Assembly (NCBI GenBank): GCA_029204225.1
Contig: CM055109.1
Span: 41,336,544-41,400,543, forward strand
DNA length: 64,000 nucleotides
Source of the DNA: Diphasiastrum complanatum
Taxonomy: Eukaryota > Streptophyta > Lycopodiopsida > Lycopodiales > Lycopodiaceae
Direction: 5' to 3'
The translations under genes and the position numbers were made by a program. Positions 20,601 through 29,574 of the stretch are shown piece by piece. Under the pieces are notes generated by a model. That model saw only the letters and a list, made by a program, of their open reading frames with translations. It searched no databases and was not told the DNA's origin. Position 1 is the stretch's first letter, and every line of letters begins with the position of its first letter.

Positions 20601-23600
20601 AGTAGGTACCATCAGATACGGATTCGTGAGGAAGGCGTCCAGAGGACGACCTAGGGCGTAGTACATCATGGGTTGGGCATGGTACAGGTGCAGGGCCCAG
20701 TACATCACGGGCAGAACATGGTACAGCTGTAGGGCCCAGTACAGCACGGGCAGAGCATGGTTCAGGTGCAAGGCCTAGTACAACACCTTCAGTTCCATCC
20801 GCAGCAACAGCAGGACCATCAGATGAGCATGTTGGTTCAGCAGCAACGGGTGCTTCTCGACCCTCCTCCTCGGCAGCAGATACACCACATGCTTCGGCAG
20901 ATGTTGCCAGAGAGAGTGACACACCCACGGATCAGCCATCCGTTGGGCATGCTAGACCACGAGCACCATATACACAGCAGAGAGGGGTTAGGCCTAGGCA
21001 ACAGACCCATTTTGGACATTATGAGTTCTTAGTTAACCTGCCACGTTCATGATGCTCATGAACGATGTCCTGCGTGACTATATGGGCAACTTTGTTGTCA
21101 ATTTTATTGACGACGTACTAGCGTTCAGTAAGTCAGTAGTGGAGCATGAGGGTCATCTCCACACCGTCTTCGACAAGCTACAAGAGACTGTCTTGTATGC
21201 CAATGATCAGACGACCAAGTTGTGTAAGACTTGTGTAGAAATTTTTTGTCACGTAGTGATGGCAAAGGGTAGTTCTGTTGACCCCGCCAAGGTGGCTGTG
21301 GTCAAGAAGTGGCCAAGACTGACCAATATTCGTCAGTTACAGTCTTTCCTAGGCTTTTGTAAGATGTGTTGATAATGCCAAGACCCATTTCTTAAATGCC
21401 TCATTTTTTATCATCAACGACAATTTTCGTCTCCTCTCCGGTCGCACACCTTACTCCTTGCACTTGTTGAGGCCTTTCCTCAACATCAAGCACAATATCA
21501 ATTAGTTCTATTATTGCCTGTAAAAATTCCATTCTATCCTTCCATATAGAATTGCTAAAAGATGTCAATGTATCCCTTGTTTCCAAGACTATGTTGCACT
21601 TTGCACAATTTCTTTTCCATTGGAATGTTATTCATCTTGAACTTCCAAGTTGGATAGTTTTGGCCTTATGGCTTGCTAGATTCGTCAAGAGCTGTGCCAT
21701 TCGTGATGGCCAAGTTTGTACTCAATAATTCCAATTTTGAGAGAAACATTTCTAATGTTTGAAAATGAGAATAATGTTGTCATATCTTTTAGAAATCAAT
21801 CTAGATTAGCATGGATTCAAGCCTCTTTCATCTATTTGCACTAAGTCACGAAGTTTTCCTAATCAACTAGCAAAACTTTAGCTTAGTATGAGGAAATCTC
21901 TCATCCTCACAAGTGCTGGGCTCATAGCCTACAAGAGCATTCATAGCTTAAATGCCATGGTGGAAATGTGATTCTAAAGCATATATCTAGTTACAATATA
22001 TAAGAAAAAATCAATAGCTTGCATGGAAGATACTTAGACCATGAGAAACCAACTCGTTGATGTATTGAAGATGAAACACCACACTATAGTGAAAACGGAT
22101 AATCTCAATAGCATAACCTCACTCTAGGGAGCAAAATATCAACATCATCTCTCCATCGTCACATAATCTCCAATAACTAATAGAACTACATTAATCTTAG
22201 TAGTTCAACGTGCATGGCTCCTCCTTCCATGCCCTTTATCTCAGTTTACTTAGTGTCATCATATTAGCATACTTGTAATGATACTTGGTACTTCTAACAA
22301 AGTTTTGCATTTATTGATGTTATAGTACTTATTTGATGAGTAGACATAACAAAATGGCCATTGATCTTTATCTAGATTTAGATCAATGTTTTCTAGGCAT
22401 GGCATGCATGTTCGTTCATCCAGATGGTTTCTTGAGTGGAAGAGAAGGCTAGAAATTATTGGCCTTAGAATCATTATTGTCGTTTGAATTCGAACAACCT
22501 TCGTTTTAATGGATGAAAATGCTTGTTTATTTCACATGAAAAAAGTTTTGAAAGTAGCAATCTTGTGCTCAGTTTTTCCATCCATGTGATTCTCTTTTTC
22601 TTTGATTAGAACCAGAAGCTCATAGATATCATAAATTTGTTTTGAGCAATCTAAGTAGTCAACCCATGTTTGGATGTACCCTAGAGGCGACAAATCAAGT
22701 TCGTCTGCACTTGGAAAATTTGATGGGGCAAGAGTTCATAAAAACTGCAATTTTTCAAGATGGACTCCCATCAGGTGATATGAACTTTTTGAGTATAAAT
22801 TCGCCGTATACAAAACTTTCTCTGATCAATAATATTAAAATAGCTAATTTTATGTCATATTGTCCACATTTCTATCTGCAGTGGTTTTAAGTCGTCCCAA
22901 AACTATGTTAAAGAGGACCCACATCCCACTTCAACTACACGAAACCGAGCGTAAGTAAATTTTGCAATTCTTATGGAAAGTATGGTTTTTCAGAACAGTA
23001 CTAAGCGTGTCTCCATCTGTTGCATTGTGTGGTAGAATCTATGTTGTGATTAGAAGATTGTTACATGTTAAATTGAAACTTAACCGTTTGTTTTTTGTGT
23101 TGAGAATATCTCTCCTATTTAATTAAGAAAATTGATTCTAGCAGTTCAACTTGTTGCATCACATGGTAGGATCAATGTTGTCAATTAACTTGAACCTAAA
23201 GGTTATGAGAGCTTTAAATTCTATGATATGGTTATTGATTGTAATCTACTTATTTTGAAACCATGAAGATATTCAATACTTGTCCATGTTTGGACATATG
23301 ATATTTCAAGTTGACCAAGTCAAAGAGCATGAACTCCACGATCAGGATAGGATTTAAATTGACATGTTGTAATCTACTTATGATATGGTTATTGATTGTA
23401 ATCTACTTATTTTGAAACCATGAAGATATTCAATACTTGTCCATCTTTGGACATATGATATTTCAAGTTGACAAAGTCAAAAAGCATGAACTCCACGATT
23501 AGGATAGGATTTACAACATAGCATAAAAACCGAAAATGTGTTGAGTTGATGATTCTTCATTATACAAAAAACAATCTATGTCACTACTTTGCAGCATATT

Positions 23601-23632
23601 CCTATGAAGAAACCTTGTTACAAAGGGCTTAG
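14549..23632 (+). CDS. tRNA pseudouridine(38/39) synthase, PUS3/DEG1 type, C-terminal seven exons
   Basis: This is the partial gene for the TruA-family enzyme that converts uridine 38/39 of tRNA anticodon arms to pseudouridine. Seven exons (14549-14609, 14720-14850, 15261-15378, 18537-18660, 22610-22774, 22882-22950, 23595-23632) join in frame through GT-AG introns with matching phases to about 234 codons and a stop. Family blocks in order are FSCLSREYKYFF, HDFRNFCKMDAKNVHNY, KGSAFLWHQVRCM, TPRKPQYAMASEFPLVL, VLSRPKT and PYSYEETL. All exons are free of stops, so the gene is probably active. The N-terminal half with the catalytic Asp (GRTDKG) was not found and must lie left of the window or in unrecognised exons. 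Confidence 0.88.
14720..14850 (+). CDS. Pseudouridine synthase exon, HDFRNFCKMD block
   Basis: The acceptor is TTTATCCAG|GCAATG and the donor ACTGG|GTTCGT. It encodes AMRKASKSFLGDHDFRNFCK and then MDAKNVHNYRRTI, the most conserved block of the PUS3 branch. It leaves two bases (GG) for the next exon. Confidence 0.9.
15261..15378 (+). CDS. Pseudouridine synthase exon, KGSAFLWHQVRCM block
   Basis: The acceptor is CTGCCACAG and the donor TCA|GTAAGT. The correct frame gives VMQVKGSAFLWHQVRCMAAV then LLMVGYGYESPS. A longer open frame in this interval (15228-15425) is a different phase and is not the protein. The first G completes the GG left by the previous exon. Confidence 0.9.
16219..16354. repeat. 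68-bp tandem duplication
   Basis: The block starting AAGAAGTCAATAATACATG and ending TTTAGGCATGCCAT occurs twice in a row with a period of 68 bp and no visible mismatch over about 62 bp. It lies in an intron. Confidence 0.9.
17000..17290 (+). pseudogene. hAT-type transposase (DUF659) relic
   Basis: At 17150-17265 an open stretch reads DGWTYDMGLISYMNILVICP then LGAMFLTCANASQGGDVE. This resembles the DUF659 block of plant hAT-related proteins, which has G-W-T-D followed by N-F-L-V-x-x-P-x-G-T-x-F-L and D-A-S. Upstream, AIVILQWLHCF-like and DTMRPFACC-like pieces in shifting frames could be earlier parts of the same protein. Stops are frequent. The call rests on one block, and its limits are uncertain. 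Confidence 0.45.
18537..18660 (+). CDS. Pseudouridine synthase exon, TPRKPQYAMASEFPLVL block
   Basis: The acceptor is TTGATTGCAG and the donor CCTG|GTAAGA. It encodes VVQELLDLSITPRKPQYAMA, SEFPLVLHACAFDNLTF and QCSP. The preceding intron is about 3.2 kb and contains the hAT-like relic. Confidence 0.9.
18990..19820 (+). pseudogene. Family-A gag relic (copy A3)
   Basis: The Gag core is recognisable over several frames: MKPTKYAGNSPHRATDVVDQ, WLHKWEDYFALKRAPIDEGW, RWWRKLLK, PTTWVEFKWAF, EYADRYREVLIKILEEIAEW and VFGLREELRPHVL. A knuckle near 19725-19775 reads FFCLGKHLVKDC once a single-base shift is allowed, again with three residues between Cys and His, and with the first Cys lost. Multiple stops and shifts are present. 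Confidence 0.75.
19975..20143 (+). pseudogene. Family-A protease relic (copy A3)
   Basis: KLEGQDVLVLFDTSSSHNIV is followed by SCAVKKLNLANVPSDYRYAV and EMLDGKGTEVWDR, then a stop at 20143. The active-site triad is D-T-S (Gly replaced by Ser), which would abolish activity. The reading frame itself is intact up to the stop. Confidence 0.7.
20165..21372 (+). pseudogene. Family-A reverse transcriptase relic with internal insertion (copy A3)
   Basis: The N-terminal RT half (LPPRWNVEHNIELVPGAS, RPSYSPFASPILLVRKKDGS, CVDYRGLNKI, DDLLDALQGATIFNKI) is open from 20075 and ends at the stop 20603-20605. After YHQIRIREEG a Ser/Thr/Ala-rich segment interrupts it (about 20640-21000), then [10 protein letters not shown] continues. 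A deletion removes the M-P-F-G-L-T-N block, and 21049-21372 carries PATFMMLMNDVL, NFIDDVLAFSKSV (catalytic Asp pair kept) and LQSFLGFC. RNase H and integrase are missing. Confidence 0.8.
20640..21000 (+). other. Ser/Thr/Ala/Pro-rich open segment inserted in the A3 reverse transcriptase
   Basis: About 120 codons without a stop lie in one + frame, running in frame into RT at the right edge (RQQTHFGHYEF) but one base out at the left edge. The translation is low-complexity: three tandem units of about 13 residues (HGTGAGPSTSRAE, HGTAVGPSTARAE, HGSGARPSTTPS), then a stretch rich in Ala, Ser, Pro and Gln/Arg. The DNA is distinctly more GC-rich than its surroundings, with 39-bp tandem units starting GGGCATGGTACAGGTGC. 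It may be a captured piece of another gene or element. I do not recognise the source. Confidence 0.5.
21373..22609. other. Right part of intron, no gene recognised
   Basis: AT-rich sequence. A 61-codon minus frame at 21401-21586 could be a gag leader fragment, but one short frame is not enough to support that. Confidence 0.3.
22610..22774 (+). CDS. Pseudouridine synthase exon, RLHLENLMGQEF block
   Basis: The acceptor is TTTGATTAG|AACCAG and the donor CATCAG|GTGATA. It encodes EPEAHRYHKFVLSNLSSQPM and, further on, VRLHLENLMGQEFIKTAIF, matching the less conserved helical linker of the family. The preceding intron is about 3.9 kb because it holds a family-A retroelement relic. Confidence 0.8.
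22882..22950 (+). CDS. Pseudouridine synthase exon, VLSRPKTMLKRTHIPL block
   Basis: The acceptor is TCTATCTGCAG and the donor GAGC|GTAAGT, a strong consensus. One base carried from the previous exon restores the frame. R-P-K resembles the late M-D-R-P-K block of animal PUS3. Confidence 0.75.
23225..23516. repeat. 157-bp imperfect tandem duplication
   Basis: The block starting GATATGGTTATTGATTGTAA occurs at 23225 and again at 23382 with a period of 157 bp. It lies in the last intron of the pseudouridine synthase. The copies differ at a handful of positions (for example CCATGTTTGG/CCATCTTTGG). Confidence 0.9.
23595..23632 (+). CDS. Pseudouridine synthase last exon with stop
   Basis: The acceptor CTACTTTGCAG leads into CATATTCCTATGAAGAAACC. 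With the C left by the previous exon this reads ETEPYSYEETLLQRA and TAG. S/T-Y-E-E is the usual near-C-terminal block. The end is shorter than I expect for plant homologues, so a different last exon is possible. Confidence 0.65.
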
Positions 23633-24730
23633 AACATCAAAATCCCATTCTATATCAAAAAGGTATGGAACGTAATTAAAAAAATTTAGTTAATTTCATA
23701 TATTGTCAAGCCCTAAAACCCAATTGCACAGTCATTAAACAAAGATTTTGGATCCTTTTGCATTCGAGGGTCTTCTTTCATGATGGTTCTATGTCTAAGG
23801 GTGGCTTGGTTATGGAAGTCTAATTTTATGGCATAGGTCTAGTTTCCTTGGGTTGTCTCTTCAAAGTCTATATTAATGGATTTTTTCTTGTATGCATGGT
23901 CCCTTTGGATACCTTGAGATTATGCGGTTGGAGGTAATTTATTTTTCTATGGCTTCTAGCATACTCTTCAGGCTACAGGGCTTGATCACTTACTTTTACA
24001 CCCACCCACGATCCTCGGAGTAGAAACAAGCACACGAGTATGGGTTGCAGCAAGAACCACCCCACAAATAGTCTAATGAATGACTATATCCCGATTCCCC
24101 CCAAGCCGATATGCACACTAGATAGTACGAGCATAGCATTCTCACGCAATCCTCAATACTCACAATATGTCGAGATGGGAAGGGATGAGGGTATAGATAT
24201 ACTCTTCGAAACCCCAACCTCGATGACATGTAGATTCTCCATTTAGGAGCATCTCCCCATGCATAGCTACACTATCTAAATATAGACATCATGCACAACC
24301 ACTCTTGCATGAGCCAGGACCTTAACCAAACAAAGACGAAGTCCTATTTTGGTTTAAGGGCTACCTTACAATTTAGGCCAACCTTAAAACCAACTACACA
24401 CGTCTATGGACATAACATTCTTCTCCCTTATTTTAATTCTGATCTCAAATTGAAAAATAAGGAAATTTCATCCTTAGCGAATCAGATCACTCACAAGAAT
24501 TATCACCACAAGAACGTGCTTTCCACTAAACCAAAAATTCAGCTATCAAGCAATTCTCTAATTGTCTTTAATGGGTATCAAGTATCTTTTTGGGTTTTAA
24601 AGGAGTTCTCTGAGCGATGTCTTCGCAAATTATTCTCTTCATGTAAATTGAGTTTTAATTGACTCACATGAGTTTCCAGATACATTCTAACACCCACAAT
24701 AAGATCTAACTAATAAGCTAAAGATCCAAA
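23633..24730. other. Region downstream of the pseudouridine synthase, no gene recognised
   Basis: It would contain the 3' untranslated region and polyadenylation site, but I see no decisive AATAAA-type signal. The + frame at 24291-24662 (123 codons) has no recognisable domain and its surroundings look like decayed repeat. Confidence 0.35.
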
Positions 24731-24855
24731 CTTTTAGGAGTCTCGTACGGTCCACTAAAAAGTGTGTAATTTTATAATGTCTGCTAGTGCACAAAACATT
24801 AGAATCCTTTAAAATTCTCAAGCACACACGTTGTCCAACATTAAATTCATGAGGA
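24731..24855 (-). pseudogene. Family-C integrase C-terminal fragment
   Basis: The minus strand reads PHEFNVGQRVCLRILKDSNV then LCTSRHYKITHF, matching the P-R-E-F-x-x-x-D-x-V-x-L-x-I-L-K-D-S-N-V block of the family-C relic at 10.85 kb. It is a short isolated piece cut off by the family-A LTR that starts just to its right. Confidence 0.6.
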
Positions 24856-24889
24856 GTTTGTCACATGTACTTTGAATTTCTTTGCCTAT

Positions 24890-25456
24890 TATAAATTGTA
24901 AATGGCTAAGTCACCGGCCTGTGGAGACAATTATAAATTGCAATGTAAATATCAGTGAGTGACTAATTTTGAGATGGCCAAGGGGATACTAGGTCCCATG
25001 AGAGTCTGCTGGACAGACCTCCTAAAAAGTAGGAAGGGTTGACTGGTCAACGTGACACGTGTATGCTCACTAGGACACTTGGTCCAGTGTATGCAGGAGG
25101 TGTCATATGCTCATTGAGACACATGGTCTAATGTATGAGTGACACATGTCAGACAGTCTACCTGCTAGCTTGCCTATGTGTCAGGGTACTGCCAAGTTGC
25201 AAGTGTCCACTGTGCATGGAGGTTCCCATGTGTCAACGCTAGGATGTGTCAGGGTTAAGGGGTGCTTGAGAGGATATAGTGTGAGCCTTGCCAGACATTC
25301 CCTATCTAATTCCTAACTATGGTTAGGAGGAGACTTGCAACAGAGCTCTCATGTTTGCTTATTGATCTATGTACATTTGCTAAAGATTAATAAAACGACA
25401 AATTTGCTGGGTAATTTTGTGTATTTGCTTCGGGTTTTGTGAGCTTGTGTGCAACA
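24890..25456 (+). repeat. Family-A LTR, 5'-truncated, with intact 3' end
   Basis: The LTR matches the one at 5009 from GGCTAAGTCACCGGCC onward and the copy at 29101, including the CTCCTAAAAAGTAGG block and the TGACACGTGT palindrome. A polyadenylation-like GATTAATAAA lies near 25387. It ends GTGTGCAACA, followed by a primer-binding site, which marks it as a 5' LTR. Confidence 0.8.
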
Positions 25457-25458
25457 TT

Positions 25459-25470
25459 TGGTATCAGAGC
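25459..25470 (+). other. Primer-binding site (tRNA-iMet) of family A
   Basis: TGGTATCAGAGC follows the LTR end after two bases (TT). Only about 40 bp of leader remains before a reverse family-C LTR begins. Confidence 0.85.
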
Positions 25471-25507
25471 AGTTGCTTTTGAGACTTGTGAGATTTGGCA
25501 TCCTTAG

Positions 25508-25979
25508 TGTAAAATTCCTCATCAAGGATACAATAGTCAAGCAAGCCACAACAAAGCAACACAAGGGAATCGGATGGTGGACAAACCAACCCAACCAAAC
25601 CTAGATCGAACGGATCTAGCCCCGAAGCTATGGATCAATCACTCACAAGGGATAGAGGAGTCATACCAGCAGCATGTAGCTACTAACATCACAATCAAGC
25701 ATACATTAGTGAGAGCCCAGTGGGTATACTTATACCCTCTAAGGCCCATGCACCACTAGTAGTGCACTGTGACACCTCACTGGACACATCAGCAATCTAA
25801 TTAGGCCACCTCATCCAGTTCTCCTATTAGTCACTGATAGACCCATATAAATCCACCATCTTGAGTTTTAGGCCTCTAACCATGAATTATGACCATACAC
25901 CCATAAGGGAACCAAACCCCTCATGATCATAATTAATTTATGGGTCAAGAAGGCCTATTGACCTCCTAACGGGATAATA
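25508..25979 (-). repeat. Family-C LTR in reverse orientation
   Basis: The reverse complement matches the copies at 28129 and 42189: TGTAAAATTCC here is the reversed 3' end, followed by blocks CAAGCTATGG-like, CATGTAGCTACTA, CACCTCACTGG, CATAATTAATTTATGG and CCTCCTAACGGGATAATA. The outer left boundary of the LTR (TGTCAT...) is missing, as similarity ends near 25979. It sits directly behind the family-A primer-binding site, so it was inserted into that element. Confidence 0.8.
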
Positions 25980-27005
25980 TATATTAGAAAACAATTTTAT
26001 TAACCATTCATGTGGCATCGTCCAAGATTGTCGGGTAATAACAATTACCATTCAAGGAATCGCATGAAATCGGGTTAATTAGTGTTAAGAAATTCACTAA
26101 ACTATTCTCAGAATAAAGAAATAGTTTTGAGGTATCCGTTAGGGGTCATGACCAATACCTCGAATTTCCGACAAAATACCCTCTTGTGACCAATAGTGTT
26201 TAGCATCATTCTAGATCTACGACCGTACTATGGTCAAATCGGAATTGTTTGTGTCCCATCCACAGGTTCTTTCTCCAAGAAGATTGTCCAGTTCCCGATC
26301 AAATCGTCCAAAAGACGATTGATTTCATTGGAATGAATTTGTCTCCAGAGAGTTTCAGAATCTTTTGATCTAACTCATATAACATTGGAGTCCAAATAAT
26401 CGGTACTATCAAAGTTCTCAAGAATTCCACCGAATTCCAACTTCATAGTACAAATTCCAACTCACGTTTTTCTTCACCCTTTTCTTAATCTTTTCGGTTA
26501 TTAAAAGGATCGTAGGTCTCCCCCTAACACAACCTTACTGAACGAGTAAAGCAATTGATTGGAATCGATCAAGTCTCCGATGTCGGGCGAAGCCCATCGA
26601 ATCTCAAGGGAAGCAGGAAATTCGCCTCCCACTATGGGAACTTCCTCATTTGCATTAATTACAAGTTGTCATGGTATTACTGTGTTCGTTCAAAGTAAAG
26701 TCCATAAAAAAATTGCCGTTTTTAATGAAAATTTACATGCCTGAAATCAATAGCCTCAATTTTGTAATTATATAGGGAAATGTAAAAGCCCATAATCATT
26801 TGCAAAAATGTTATTCAATTATTGCTTAACTGCCTTAGAAAAACTGAAAACCAATCTCTTTAGAAAGCTAACTAGAGAATTTTAGGAAAAAAATAAAAAA
26901 CAATTTACACTACACTACCCCCCCACCCCCCTTTTTACTTTCCCTCCCGCTCTACCCTGAGGCCTGCTGCTCGGGCTCCAATGGAACCCGCAGCAGCCCG
27001 AACCC

Positions 27006-27010
<5 letters not shown>
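25980..27010. other. Stretch with no recognised gene
   Basis: Part of the minus strand at about 26560-26660 is open and reads like GGEFPASLEIRWASPDIG, but I cannot connect it to a family. Positions 26915-26931 hold short C runs (CCCCCCACCCCCC). Confidence 0.3.

Positions 27011-27062
<52 letters not shown>
27011..27062. repeat. (GA)n microsatellite
   Basis: About 26 uninterrupted GA units. Confidence 0.95.
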
Positions 27063-27065
<3 letters not shown>

Positions 27066-27600
27066 CTGTGCAGGAACCGTGAGGAAGGAGCATGCCTGGG
27101 GCTACTAGCGCCCACAGTGCTGCACGTGTGGTGGAGCAATGATTGTTTTCATTCTGCTTCTTTTTTCCTGTTTTATCCTTGCCTTTTCAATGCAAGTGTT
27201 AAAAACCAGATTTAAGGAAGCTTTATTCCAGTTTCCATCCTACTACAAATCTACTGATTCTGAAAGTTCATTTGCATATTTATGGATGCAATTTGTAGTG
27301 TCTTACATCCTTGCAGATCCACAGTTATTAAACAATCTGATGTGGCAGGCCAAGAAAAGCAGAAAAACATGCTTTTACAGCATAGATTGTTTATCTATTC
27401 GAATAACTAGTGATTACTCTTCCACAGCTTAGATAGGCTTGTTATTTGCAGGATGTATAAGCAAAATAACGTGCTTTTAATGACATTTGCAAACCAGAAG
27501 TAGAAGCATTGCAAAAAAGTAGATTGTGACTTTGTTTTTTCAAAAAAGAAGCTTGCTTTGTCAAATATACAGTGATCAAGCAAAAAGAAAATGTTCTCAA
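27063..27600. other. Stretch with no recognised gene
   Basis: A 97-codon + frame (27139-27432) starts with a hydrophobic stretch but has no domain I recognise and no codon or splice evidence. Confidence 0.3.
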
Positions 27601-27624
27601 CTGTTTTTATCTTCAGGGTTTCTG

Positions 27625-28105
27625 AGTGTTTTAGAATCTTGAGAAACACCATGTCTCCTTCCTTGAACTCTCTTGGCATACGATCCAGATCGGCATAAGT
27701 CTTTGCCCAATCCATCGAATTGGAACTCATACACATGCGTATCCCTGGTGATGTGTGGCTTCCGCATCGCGTGCCAACAAATGCCCAACAACGCATCAAA
27801 CCACGCAAGCCGTGTTATCTTAAAATCCAACTCTTCTGTGTAACTTTGTACAGTCAGTGGAATGCCCACAACCCTCTTATCCCAAATCTCTGTACCCTTT
27901 CCATCAGCCGTTTCCACTGTGTACTGGTATGGAGATGGTTAGCTGCTCACACCTAACTTCCGTATCAAAGTTGAATTCAACACATTATGAGAAGCCCCAA
28001 TGTCAAATAGAACCTGAACATCTTTACCACATAGTTGTCCTCGCATCACAATAAGAGAAGTGTTAGGAAACTGATAGCCCTGGCGAGCCAACTTTGACAA
28101 AGCAC
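27625..28105 (-). pseudogene. Family-A protease joined to integrase C-terminus
   Basis: On the minus strand a protease reads MRGQLCGKDVQVLFDIGASH then NVLNSTLIRKLGV (triad D-I-G), VETADGKGTEIWD and YTEELDFKITRLAWFDALLG. After HITRDTHVYEF the frame changes and the integrase tail AKTYADLDRMPREFKEGDMV then FLKILKHSETLK follows, near 27740. RT, RNase H, and the zinc-binding and catalytic parts of integrase are gone. The structure is a large internal deletion. It abuts a family-C LTR in the other orientation. Confidence 0.7.
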
Positions 28106-28128
28106 TGGTGGAGCCGTGTCCACTCTCT

Positions 28129-28612
28129 TGACCACACCATGATTGGATTGATCTTGGGTTATTATCCCGTTAGGAGGTCAGCAGACCTACCTTGACCCGT
28201 ATGATCATGAGGGGTTTAGTTCCCTCATGGGTGTATGGTCATAATTAATGGTTAGAGGCCTAAAACTTAAGATGGTGGATTTATATGGGTCTATCAGTGA
28301 CTCATAGGAGAATTGGATCAGGTGGCCTATTTAGGCTGCTGATGTGTCCAGTGAGGTGTCACAGTGCACTACTAGTGGTGCATGGGCCTTGGAGGGTGTA
28401 AGTACACCCATTGGGCTCTCACTAGTGTATGCTTGATAATGATGTTAGTAGCTACATGTTGCTGGTATGGCTCCTCTATATCTTGTGAGTGATTGATCCA
28501 TAGCTTGGGGGCTAGATCCGTTTGGTTGGGTTGGTTTGTTCACCATCCGATTCCCTTGTGTTGCTTTGTTGCAGCTTGCTTGGCTATTCTATCCTTGGTG
28601 AGGGACTTTATA
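28129..28612 (+). repeat. Family-C LTR with degenerate primer-binding site
   Basis: The LTR starts TGACCACACCATGATTGG, a variant of the TGTCATTCCCATGATTGG start at 42189, and ends GGGACTTTATA. The blocks shared with other copies run through it. TGGTGTCATAGCC at 28614-28626 matches the iMet primer-binding site at 11 of 13 positions, so this was a 5' LTR. About 480 bp of leader-like sequence follows before a family-A LTR. Confidence 0.8.
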
Positions 28613-28613
28613 G

Positions 28614-28626
28614 TGGTGTCATAGCC
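28614..28626 (+). other. Degenerate primer-binding site of family C
   Basis: TGGTGTCATAGCC differs from TGGTATCAGAGCC at two positions and lies one base after the LTR end. Confidence 0.6.
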
Positions 28627-29100
28627 AAAGGTAAGCGGTTTTGCTGTTGGGGAATGCTCAAGTGGAGGCCAAGAATTGGAAAGCAGATCTTCGTGTTGGG
28701 GTCCGGATTCTTGGATTTTTTGGAGCAAAAGTTTGGTGCAAGAGCTTGGTGGGTGTTTCATGTTTTTCTTCTTAAATCACTGTTTTTTGAGAGGATATTG
28801 ATTGTACGGTATGTGCACTATCAAGGTTGCAATCAGTTTGATAAATCATGCTCTTGAATAGTGATTTTGAAAGAATTTGATTCACTATCAGCATCAAGTT
28901 TTTGCAATTACTTTTTCCCTTTGCTTTTTGACGATAAGCCAAAATTCCAACCTTTTGAAAGCTGAAATTTTGGGTTTTCAAAAGACCGGATATAAATTTT
29001 TTTGCTATGGTATTGGAGGTTGAATGCTAGTTTTTTAATATGTGCTTCTTGTGTTCACTTCAAATTTATTCAGCTTGGTTGATGGTTTACTGTTTGTAAG

Positions 29101-29574
29101 TCTGCTGGTCTGACCTCCTAAAAGGTAGGGAGAGTTGACCAGCCAACGTGACACGTGTCATATGCTCAGTAGGACACTTGGTCTGGTGCATGAGTGACAC
29201 TTGTCGATGGCGGTCAACGGACGGGTCAACGAGATGTGTCATATGCTCATTGGGACACTTGGTCCAATGTAATAGTGACACATGGTAGATAATCTACCTA
29301 CTAGCTTGCCTATGTGTCAGGGTACTTCCAAGTGGCAAGTGTCCACTGTGCATCAAGTCTGCCATGTGTTGATGATGTGTCAGGGTTGAGGGGTGGTTGA
29401 GCCTTGCCAGGCATTCCCTATCTGATTCCTATGTAGCTATGGTTGGGGGGGAGACTTGTAGAGCTCTCATGTTTGCTTATTGATCTATGTACATTTGCTT
29501 GAGATTAATAAAGTGATGAATTTGCTAAGCAATTCTGTGTATTTACTTAGGGTTTTTCGAGCTTGTGTGCAACA
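29101..29574 (+). repeat. Family-A LTR, 5'-truncated
   Basis: The LTR is collinear with 24990-25456 (TCTGCTGG...GCAACA). It contains two of the roughly 85-bp U3 units, the first with TGACACGTGTCA at 29149-29160. The left 100 bp are missing. No primer-binding site follows the GCAACA end (AAGTTCTCC instead), so it is a solo or 3' LTR. Confidence 0.8.

Larger units (their letters stand above)
18661..22609 (+). other. Intron of the pseudouridine synthase carrying a family-A retroelement relic
   Basis: The intron is 3949 bp, from GTAAGA to GATTAG. A family-A gag-PR-RT relic occupies about 18990-21372 in the same orientation as the host gene. Flanks 18670-18990 and 21373-22609 show no genes. A TATATAAA at 18933-18940 lies about 100 bp before the gag relic and may be an LTR remnant, though no LTR ends are seen. 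Confidence 0.7.

Noticed and set aside
20497-20928. 143-codon minus frame with repeated VLGPAPVPC-type motif
   Set aside because: It is antisense to the family-A RT and to the in-frame Ser/Thr/Ala-rich segment, which fits the RT frame on its right. The minus repeats mirror the DNA tandem units.
24291-24662. 123-codon + frame as a gene
   Set aside because: No domain, no start context or splice sites, and the right neighbour is a decayed integrase on the other strand.
26560-26660. Possible exon on the minus strand (GGEFPASLEIRWASPDIG)
   Set aside because: It looks protein-like but is short, has no clear splice partners, and I cannot link it to a family.
24890-29574. One family-A element bounded by the LTRs at 24890 and 29101
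   Set aside because: The family-A coding relic between them (27625-28105) is on the opposite strand, and family-C LTRs of both orientations intervene, so the two LTRs need not belong together.
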